Source: Woeseiaceae bacterium
GTDB lineage: Bacteria > Pseudomonadota > Gammaproteobacteria > Steroidobacterales > Woeseiaceae
DNA: 13,280 nt
Direction: 5' to 3'
NCBI GenBank assembly: GCA_022866645.1
Contig: JALHUQ010000460.1
Span: 1 to 13,280 of the forward strand
The notes under the pieces are model-generated. The model was not told the DNA's origin, searched no databases, and saw only the letters and a list, made by a program, of their open reading frames with translations. This document shows, piece by piece, positions 7,640 to 13,280 of the stretch. The translations under genes were made by a program, and so were the position numbers. How positions within the stretch are numbered: position 1 is the first letter of the stretch; each line of letters starts with the position of its first letter.

Positions 7640-8652
7640 CCTGCCTCCATCACTTTGCGTATGCCCGCTGACATGCGTTTCAGTCCGGGGAAGTATTGCC
7701 ACTCAAATGCGTGCGGGTAGGGAGTGTCCCAGCCGGCGACGCGCGAGATCGGTGCCTCGAGATGGTAGAAGCATTCCTTTTGTATGGTCGCGGCGAGCTC
7801 GGCGCCATAGCCACCGAACCGGGTTGCCTCGTGCGCGACCAGGCAGCGACCGGTTTTCTTCACCGACGTCGCAAGGGTCGCAATATCGAGTGGCGCCAGG
7901 GTACGAACGTCAATGACTTCGCAGGCGACGCCGGTCTCTTTTGCTGCCGCTATGGCAACGTGTACGAGCGTGCCGTAGGTAACGATGGTTAACTCATCGC
8001 CCTCGAGTGCAACGTCGGCCATGCCCAGCGGTACCGTGTAATGTCCGTCCGGAACTTCACCCTTGGCATGTGAGCCCCAAGAGACGGCCGGTTTCTCCGG
8101 GTCGCCATCAAACGGACCGTTGTAGATGCGTTTGGGCTCGAAGAATATAACCGGATCGTCAGACTCGATCGAACTGATCAGCAAGCCTTTTGCGTCATAA
8201 GGATTGGATGGCATGACAACCTTGATGCCGCTGACGTGCGTGAACATAGCTTCTGGTGATTGGGAATGTGTCTGGCCACCTCGTATGCCGCCACCACACG
8301 GCGTGCGAATGGTGACCGGCGAGAAAAATTCGCCGCCGGATCGGTAGCGAAGTCTCGCGAGTTCGCTGACGATCTGGTCGAAGCCGGGATAAATATAATC
8401 GGCAAACTGGATTTCGGCGACGGGGCGCAAACCGTTGACACCCATACCGATCGCGGCGCCGATAATGCCGCCCTCGGAGATGGGCGCATCGATGACGCGA
8501 TGTTCACCGTATTTGCGTTGCAGCCCGTCAGTGCAACGGAAGACGCCGCCGAAATAGCCTACGTCCTCGCCCAGAACAACAACGCTGGGGTCTCTGTCCA
8601 TGACAACATCGTGGGCGGAGCGAATGGCTTCGATCATGTTCATGCGCGCCAT
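7636..8652 (-). CDS. bkdA2: Branched-chain 2-oxoacid dehydrogenase E1 beta subunit
   Basis: Beta subunit of the thiamine-diphosphate-dependent E1 heterotetramer that decarboxylates 2-oxoisovalerate, 2-oxoisocaproate and 2-oxo-3-methylvalerate and transfers the acyl group to E2. It has 338 residues, normal for the family. Family segments seen are VVVLGEDVGYFGGVFRCTDGL (residues about 24-44), the transketolase-like PISEGGIIGAAIGM, AEIQFADYIYPGFDQI, and RTPCGGGIRGGQTHSQSPE. The C-terminal transketolase domain carries LTIVTYGTLVH and VIDVRTLAPLD. Its ATG shares one base with the E1-alpha stop (TAATG), with an AAGGTGA-type ribosome-binding site inside the E1-alpha end, and its stop overlaps the E2 start by ATGA. 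The GVFRCTDGL and GGHY-like loops match BCKDH rather than pyruvate E1-beta, though that rests on recall. Confidence 0.93.
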   Translation of the reverse strand: MARMNMIEAIRSAHDVVMDRDPSVVVLGEDVGYFGGVFRCTDGLQRKYGEHRVIDAPISEGGIIGAAIGMGVNGLRPVAEIQFADYIYPGFDQIVSELARLRYRSGGEFFSPVTIRTPCGGGIRGGQTHSQSPEAMFTHVSGIKVVMPSNPYDAKGLLISSIESDDPVIFFEPKRIYNGPFDGDPEKPAVSWGSHAKGEVPDGHYTVPLGMADVALEGDELTIVTYGTLVHVAIAAAKETGVACEVIDVRTLAPLDIATLATSVKKTGRCLVAHEATRFGGYGAELAATIQKECFYHLEAPISRVAGWDTPYPHAFEWQYFPGLKRMSAGIRKVMEAG

Positions 8653-9893
8653 TATTTGTCACCTTCGATTTCGAGCATGCGCCGGCGTTGCGCCTTGAGG
8701 TGACCGGGGACCTCTGCGTACACGTCGTCGAACATGGTCGCCGGGTCGAGCCACGGCTCCTCGGTCATCGTGCCGAACTTTTGCGCTTCCTTCCATGCGA
8801 CTGTTACGTCAGTGCGTAACTCGTCAACAAGACTTTCATGTTTTGCGTCGGACCAGTGGCCCTCTGCAATCATGAATTGTTTAAGCCTCTCGATAGGATC
8901 GCCGAGCGGAAATGTGGCCCACTCATCTTTCGGGCGATATTTGGTCGGGTCGTCGCTGGTTGAGTGTGCGCCACCGCGATAGGTCACCAGTTCGATCAGC
9001 GTCGGTCCGCGGCCGCGGCGTGCGCGTTCGGCCGCCCATAAGGTCGCCGAATAGACCGCGAGGAAATCATTGCCGTCAACACGAAGACCCGGAATACCGA
9101 GGCCCAGACCGCGGGCGGCAAATGCTCTGCGTTCCCCGGCCGCGGTGCCCTGGAAAGACGAGATCGCCCACTGATTGTTCACAACGTTGAGGATCACAGG
9201 AGCTTGATAGATAGCGGCGAAGGTCAGTGCGTGATGGAAATCGGCTTCCGACGTCGTACCGTCGCCGACCCAGGATGCGGCGATGTGATCTTCGCCCTTG
9301 ATCGCGGATGCCATAGCCCAGCCAACCGCATGCGGGTACTGCGTGCCGAGGTTGCCTGAGATCGAAAAAACATTACCACTCTTGCTGTGGTACATGATCG
9401 GCAACTGCCGGCCCAGGCACATGTCGCGAGTGTTCGACAGACACTGACACATCATCTCGACGAGGCTCACGCCTCGGTACATGAAAAGACCCTGATTGCG
9501 ATAGGACGGGAAGCACATGTCCCCCGGCCGCAATGCCATGCCTTGTGCGATCGAAACAGCTTCTTCGCCCAACGCCTGCATATAAAAGGAGATTCGACCC
9601 TGGCGCTGGATTTGCCACATGCGCTCATCGAAGACGCGGTTCAATACCATCCAGCGCAGGCCAACCTGCAATTCTGTTGCATCAAAATTTGGATTCCACG
9701 GGCCTTTCGCCCTGTGGTCGTCATCGAGTACGCGTATGAGGCCGTTGCTCAGGTGTTCGATGTCGCGCGTTCGCGCATCACGATCAGGTTTGTCCTTGCT
9801 GCCGGCGGGTGACACATCCAGATAACTGAAGTCCGGCTTTTCACCCGGGCGGGCGGAAGCTCGAGGAATTTGTAATCGCGATTTCGTTATCAT
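8652..9893 (-). CDS. bkdA1: Branched-chain 2-oxoacid dehydrogenase E1 alpha subunit
   Basis: Alpha subunit of the ThDP-dependent E1. The 413 residues include a roughly 75-residue N-terminal stretch before the catalytic domain, as in proteobacterial BkdA1 (about 410 residues). The ThDP/Mg motif is intact: GDG at 210-212, SEADFHHALTFAAIY, then NN at 239-240. FYMQALGEEA (about 103-112) and FPSYRNQGLFMYRG are typical of BCKDH E1-alpha. YRGGAHSTSDDPTKYR (about 305-320) is the loop that carries the regulatory serine in mitochondrial BCKDH; bacteria generally lack the kinase. The ATG at 9893 follows AGGA by 7 bases, and the gene begins 12 bases after the dehydrogenase stop, so the first four operon genes are nearly contiguous. 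Confidence 0.94.
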   Translation of the reverse strand: MITKSRLQIPRASARPGEKPDFSYLDVSPAGSKDKPDRDARTRDIEHLSNGLIRVLDDDHRAKGPWNPNFDATELQVGLRWMVLNRVFDERMWQIQRQGRISFYMQALGEEAVSIAQGMALRPGDMCFPSYRNQGLFMYRGVSLVEMMCQCLSNTRDMCLGRQLPIMYHSKSGNVFSISGNLGTQYPHAVGWAMASAIKGEDHIAASWVGDGTTSEADFHHALTFAAIYQAPVILNVVNNQWAISSFQGTAAGERRAFAARGLGLGIPGLRVDGNDFLAVYSATLWAAERARRGRGPTLIELVTYRGGAHSTSDDPTKYRPKDEWATFPLGDPIERLKQFMIAEGHWSDAKHESLVDELRTDVTVAWKEAQKFGTMTEEPWLDPATMFDDVYAEVPGHLKAQRRRMLEIEGDK

Positions 9894-9905
9894 GCTTGCG
9901 TCCTG

Positions 9906-10958
<1,053 letters not shown>

Positions 10959-10991
10959 GCCTCTCCCCTTTGAGGTGCGCATACCGCGACT

Positions 10992-10997
10992 AATATA
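10992..10997 (-). promoter_or_regulatory. Candidate -10 element for the dehydrogenase-BCKDH operon
   Basis: Read on the minus strand this is TATATT, 34 bases before the ATG at 10958. The region 16-18 bases further upstream is AGTTTTA-like and matches a -35 box poorly; it overlaps the AAAACTTG repeats. A good -10 with a poor -35 suits a promoter that needs an activator, which is inference. Confidence 0.4.
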
Positions 10998-11014
10998 GAC
11001 CTAATTCAGGCGAT

Positions 11015-11052
11015 AAAACTTGCAAAACTTGTCATGAAATCGCCAAAACGTG
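11015..11052. promoter_or_regulatory. Triple AAAACNTG repeat, candidate operator for the Lrp-type regulator
   Basis: AAAACTTG at 11015-11022, AAAACTTG at 11024-11031 and AAAACGTG at 11045-11052. The first two are 9 bases apart and the third 21 bases on, about two helical turns. They lie in the divergent gap, over the weak -35 area of the operon and the promoter of the regulator. Lrp-family proteins bind as multimers to phased AT-rich sites, so this is a plausible target, but the match is by position only. Confidence 0.4.
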
Positions 11053-11058
11053 CATAAT
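11029..11058 (+). promoter_or_regulatory. Candidate promoter of the Lrp-type regulator gene
   Basis: TTGTCA at 11029-11034 and CATAAT at 11053-11058, separated by 18 bases, resemble a sigma-70 promoter about 33 bases before the ATG at 11092. The third AAAACNTG unit lies within the spacer, allowing autoregulation. Confidence 0.45.
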
Positions 11059-11091
11059 CTATGCGCGTAATGGCCGAAAATGGACTAAAAA

Positions 11092-11559
11092 ATGCAAAGC
11101 GTTTTACTCGACCCAACCGACCGCAAAATCCTCGACCTGATGCAAACGGTGCCAGGCATTAATGCGACCACCATCGGCGAACGCATCGGCCTGTCACAGT
11201 CTGCCTGCTGGCGCCGCATCCAGCGCATGCGTGACGAGGGCGTTATTCGCGATCAACCCGTCATTCTCGATCGTGAGAAAGTCGGCCTGACGACGATGGT
11301 CTTCGCGCACGTCAAGCTGACGTCGCACGGGCGCAGCAATCTTTCCACATTTGCTGAGGATGTAAAGCAGTTTCCGGAGGTCATGGACTGCTATGTCGTA
11401 CTCGGCAGCGTCGATTTCCTCCTGCGCATTGTCACGGAGGACATCAAGGCCTACGAACAATTCTTTTTCGAAAAACTCTCGCAGCTGCCCGGCATCCAGG
11501 AAGTGACCTCAAGCATCGTCCTGTCCGACATCAAACACACGACCGCACTCCCCATCTAA
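11092..11559 (+). CDS. Lrp/AsnC-family transcriptional regulator (BkdR-like)
   Basis: DNA-binding regulator of 155 residues, standard for the Lrp/AsnC family. The N-terminal winged helix begins LLDPTDRKILDLMQ, with the recognition helix in IGERIGLSQSACWRRIQRM (about 28-46). The effector-binding RAM domain covers about 66-148 (MVFAHVKLT, VMDCYVVLGSVDFLLRIV, IQEVTSSIVLSDIKHT). It is divergently transcribed from the dehydrogenase/BCKDH operon, as Pseudomonas putida bkdR is from bkd. BkdR is an Lrp-like activator responding to branched-chain amino acids, so the same role is inferred here. The ATG at 11092 has no clear ribosome-binding site in its AT-rich leader, and the in-frame ATG 12 bases upstream hits a stop at once. 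It could instead be a global Lrp; position favours a local regulator. Confidence 0.88.
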   Translation: MQSVLLDPTDRKILDLMQTVPGINATTIGERIGLSQSACWRRIQRMRDEGVIRDQPVILDREKVGLTTMVFAHVKLTSHGRSNLSTFAEDVKQFPEVMDCYVVLGSVDFLLRIVTEDIKAYEQFFFEKLSQLPGIQEVTSSIVLSDIKHTTALPI

Positions 11560-11564
11560 CCCAA

Positions 11565-11616
11565 TTAAGGTGACAGTGACCATAACTCCGCAGTTAAGGT
11601 GACAGTGACCATAACT
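11565..11616 (+). repeat. Two direct copies of a 23-base partly palindromic repeat, left end of the RAYT unit
   Basis: Two identical 23-base copies, at 11565-11587 and 11594-11616 (period 29), begin TTAAGGTGACAGTGACC and end ATAACT. The flanks can pair imperfectly around a GACAGTG core, as in REP-type hairpins. The first copy starts 5 bases after the stop of the Lrp-type gene and may also end its transcript. Confidence 0.85.
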
Positions 11617-11653
11617 TGATACTTCCATCAAAAAGTTGTGCTGCGTTAGTTAT

Positions 11654-11684
11654 TGACTCAAGTCATCTTCTACAGCCCCGTAGA
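11654..11684. repeat. Small palindromes in front of the transposase gene
   Basis: TGACT (11654-11658) faces AGTCA (11661-11665) across 2 bases, and TCTAC (11669-11673) pairs with GTAGA (11680-11684) around a six-base loop. They sit 24-54 bases before the transposase start. They may be part of the element's structured leader or a regulatory hairpin; no function is established. Confidence 0.4.
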
Positions 11685-11707
11685 GGCAAACCAGCGAGGA
11701 AGCATCG

Positions 11708-12367
11708 GTGCCAAAGTTCCCTCGCCTGGTTGTGCCCGGCTACCCACATCATGTGACGCAACGTGGAATTCGTCGACAACAAACCTTTTTCGATCACACC
11801 GATTACCAAACGTATATCGATTTAATCAAGGAGCTAAAGGTCAAGGCAGGGGTGGATATCTGGGCCTATTGTCTGATGCCAAACCACGTTCATTTAGTAG
11901 CGGTCCCCAGCGAAAAACAAAGCTTGGCGAGGCTTTTCGGCACGGCCCACCATCGTTACGCGAAACGCGTCAACGCTATTCACGATTGGCGCGGACATTT
12001 GTGGCAGGAGCGATTCTACTCAGTCGTGATGGACGAAACACATACGCTTGCAGCGATGCGATACGTCGAATTGAATCCGGTGCGCGCGGGTCTATGCAGG
12101 CGGGCAGACGAGTGGCCCTGGTCGAGCGTCCACGGGAATCTGGGGAATACGAGTGATGAACTAGTCGATAAATCGGCAGCGCGCGACATCATTTCCGACT
12201 GGCAGAGATTTCTCTCTGAGTACAGTGAGTCAAGCCTGATTGATTCTCTTCGAACACAGACAAGCACCGGTCGCCCAACCGGCGATGATCGCTTTATCAA
12301 AGCACTGGAGCGCAAAACGGGGCGCCGTATACGTCGCTACAACTCCGGACCACCGCCGAAGAGTTAA
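11708..12367 (+). mobile_element. RAYT / IS200-like Y1 transposase gene
   Basis: Single-strand DNA transposase of the Y1 HUH superfamily, REP-associated (RAYT) type, 219 residues. The N-terminus RLVVPGYPHHVTQRG is characteristic. The HUH motif is NHVHL (His60, His62) after WAYCLMP, and WQERFY (99-104) and YVELNPVRAGL follow, in which Tyr119 is the likely nucleophile by alignment with E. coli RAYT. The GTG start has GAGGA 7 bases upstream. RAYTs are usually single-copy and move short REP palindromes rather than acting as classic insertion sequences. The flanking 23-base repeats are its probable substrates. The frame is intact and all key residues are present. The stop codon lies inside the right-hand repeat. 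The gene looks more AT-rich than its neighbours, consistent with an accessory origin. Confidence 0.9.
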
Positions 12368-12387
12368 GGTCACTGTCACCCTAACTC
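12361..12387 (-). repeat. Inverted copy of the repeat, right end of the RAYT unit
   Basis: Read on the minus strand, 21 of the 23 bases match the left copies (core GGTGACAGTGACC identical). On the + strand it is a near-palindrome, GTTAAGGT facing ACCCTAAC around a seven-base core. It contains the transposase stop (12365-12367) and the peptidase stop (12378-12376), and could serve as a bidirectional terminator. Confidence 0.85.
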
Positions 12388-13269
12388 GGTGAAGGTTGCT
12401 ACCTGGAGGGGTTGCTTGGTGGAGATCGAGGCGCGTTTCATGCCGTCGGAGTTGTACAGGGTTGCGATGGTTAGATCCCTGGTCACTGCTATGACGCCGG
12501 CATCACCACCCAGGCGCTTCACTTCGTCGAGCATGTCGTTGACGGCTTTGTCGAGGGGCACTCCCGACTTGAATGCGCAAGCGATCGATATCGCACCGCC
12601 GGCGCGGATGATGTGTTCGCCGGTGCCCGTGCACGATATCGCGATATCGTCATCCGCCCACGTTCCGGGGCCTATCAATGGCGTGTCACCGATGCGGCCC
12701 TCGAGTTTGCCGAAGGTGCCGCCCGTCGACGTCGCAGCAGCCAGTGCTCCCGATTGATCCAGGGCAACTGCGCCGACGGTACCGTGAGCGTTGCTGGTCC
12801 GGATCTCTTCCTCCGTAACGCCCACCGGCAACACGTAGTAGCTATCCGGGTTCGTAATTTCAGTGTAGGAATATTTTCTGGCGAACGCCTGTGCGCCCAA
12901 ACCGGCCAGCAACACGTGCGGCGTTTTTTCCATCACACCGCGTGCAATGTGGATCGGATTCTGAAAGCCAGCCATAGCCGCGACAGCACCGGCCTTGCGA
13001 CTGGGTCCGTGCATGATCGACGCATCGAGCTCAACGTAACCCGCCGTATTGGGCGCCGAACCGCGGCCAGCAACATACAGCCCGGAGTTTTCCATTTCAG
13101 TGACAGCGATTTCGACGACGTCGAGCGAACTGCGTCCGCTCGCAAGCAGCGCTGCGCATTCCATCGTCAGCTTGCGGAGATGTGCCTCGACGGAATCGTA
13201 ATTGCGGCCCGGCACGGGACCAGCGCCGCCGTGCAAAGCGAGTGCGTAGGGCTTATTCGACAAGCGCAT
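12376..13269 (-). CDS. Isoaspartyl peptidase / plant-type L-asparaginase (Ntn hydrolase)
   Basis: Cytoplasmic hydrolase of beta-aspartyl dipeptides and L-asparagine, made as a precursor that cleaves itself before a threonine. The 297 residues fit the family. Visible are the N-terminal ALHGGAGPVPG (about 11-21), YVAGRGSAPN, the cleavage site SNAHGTVGAVAL with Thr164 as nucleophile, STGGTFGKLEGRIGDTPLIG (substrate binding), SCTGTGEHIIR and LYNSDGMKRA. Cleavage before Thr164 would give subunits of 163 and 134 residues. The last residues and stop are encoded by the transposon-type repeat, yet the length is normal, so function is probably kept. The ATG at 13269 is near the window edge with no visible ribosome-binding site, and a slightly earlier start outside the window cannot be excluded. 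It converges on the transposase gene and is not in the BCKDH operon. Confidence 0.9.
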   Translation of the reverse strand: MRLSNKPYALALHGGAGPVPGRNYDSVEAHLRKLTMECAALLASGRSSLDVVEIAVTEMENSGLYVAGRGSAPNTAGYVELDASIMHGPSRKAGAVAAMAGFQNPIHIARGVMEKTPHVLLAGLGAQAFARKYSYTEITNPDSYYVLPVGVTEEEIRTSNAHGTVGAVALDQSGALAAATSTGGTFGKLEGRIGDTPLIGPGTWADDDIAISCTGTGEHIIRAGGAISIACAFKSGVPLDKAVNDMLDEVKRLGGDAGVIAVTRDLTIATLYNSDGMKRASISTKQPLQVATFTELG

Positions 13270-13280
13270 TTTCAGGTTCA

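Noticed and set aside
7640..7702. Longer E2 start
   Set aside because: The extra 21 residues precede a standard lipoyl-domain start (MSELIFKLPDLGEG), and a GGAGG site supports the ATG at 7639.
7233..7916. 227-residue plus-strand frame opposite the E2 and E1-beta genes
   Set aside because: Low-complexity Ser/Thr/Pro/Arg composition, antisense to well-conserved coding sequence and without a credible start; a GC-rich shadow frame.
10959..10982. Longer start of the amino-acid dehydrogenase
   Set aside because: No ribosome-binding site precedes the ATG at 10982, while the ATG at 10958 has GGGGAG and gives the family's lysine numbering.
11565..11616. Repeat pair as the start of a CRISPR array
   Set aside because: Only two direct copies with a 6-base gap, no spacers, no cas genes, and a third copy inverted at the other end of a transposase gene.
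11653..12156. 167-residue frame overlapping the transposase
   Set aside because: It is a shifted frame of the transposase gene without family motifs; the 11708-12367 frame carries all HUH features.

Overview
The window reads as chromosomal DNA of a gammaproteobacterium, probably free-living and possibly marine. The evidence is moderately high GC, tightly packed operons with GTGA, ATGA and TAATG junctions, a MurA very close to the enterobacterial enzyme, Pseudomonas-type branched-chain 2-oxoacid dehydrogenase genes beside an Lrp-type regulator, and a REP-type Y1 transposase. No rRNA, tRNA, CRISPR array or phage genes were seen. The taxonomic call is inference from gene style; no species is claimed.

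Left block (2-3499, + strand): a peptidoglycan-salvage group. It holds a BadF/BcrAD-type amino-sugar kinase cut by the left edge, an AmpG-like MFS permease that overlaps it by GTGA, and murA 46 bases downstream. Together they could import or recover wall amino sugars, phosphorylate them and feed UDP-GlcNAc back into wall synthesis.

Middle block (3548-10958, - strand): seven co-directional genes with no gap above about 42 bases. In transcription order they are a Leu/Val/Phe-type amino-acid dehydrogenase, BCKDH E1-alpha, E1-beta and E2, a DUF1611/DgcN protein, an enolase-superfamily epimerase/racemase (DgcA or L-Ala-D/L-Glu epimerase), and a LigB/DODA-type extradiol dioxygenase. The first four convert branched-chain amino acids through 2-oxo acids to acyl-CoA; the E3 subunit (lipoamide dehydrogenase) must come from elsewhere. 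The next two resemble the N-acetyl-D-glutamate route for D-glutamate breakdown. The block runs convergently into murA, so the sugar and D-glutamate sides of murein salvage lie back to back.

Control region (10959-11091): between the operon and a divergent Lrp/AsnC regulator there are AT-rich promoter-like elements and three AAAACNTG repeats. This is the layout of the Pseudomonas bkdR-bkd locus, and an activator role for the regulator is the natural inference.

Right block (11560-13280): a solitary RAYT/Y1 transposase bounded by two direct copies of a 23-base partly palindromic repeat on its left and one inverted copy on its right. The right copy supplies the stop codons of both the transposase and the convergent isoaspartyl peptidase/asparaginase. 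The most notable signals are the fused branched-chain/D-glutamate operon, an 11-base tandem duplication that builds a four-codon leader ORF overlapping the dgcN start, the repeat set in front of the Lrp gene, and the shared repeat-borne stop codons.
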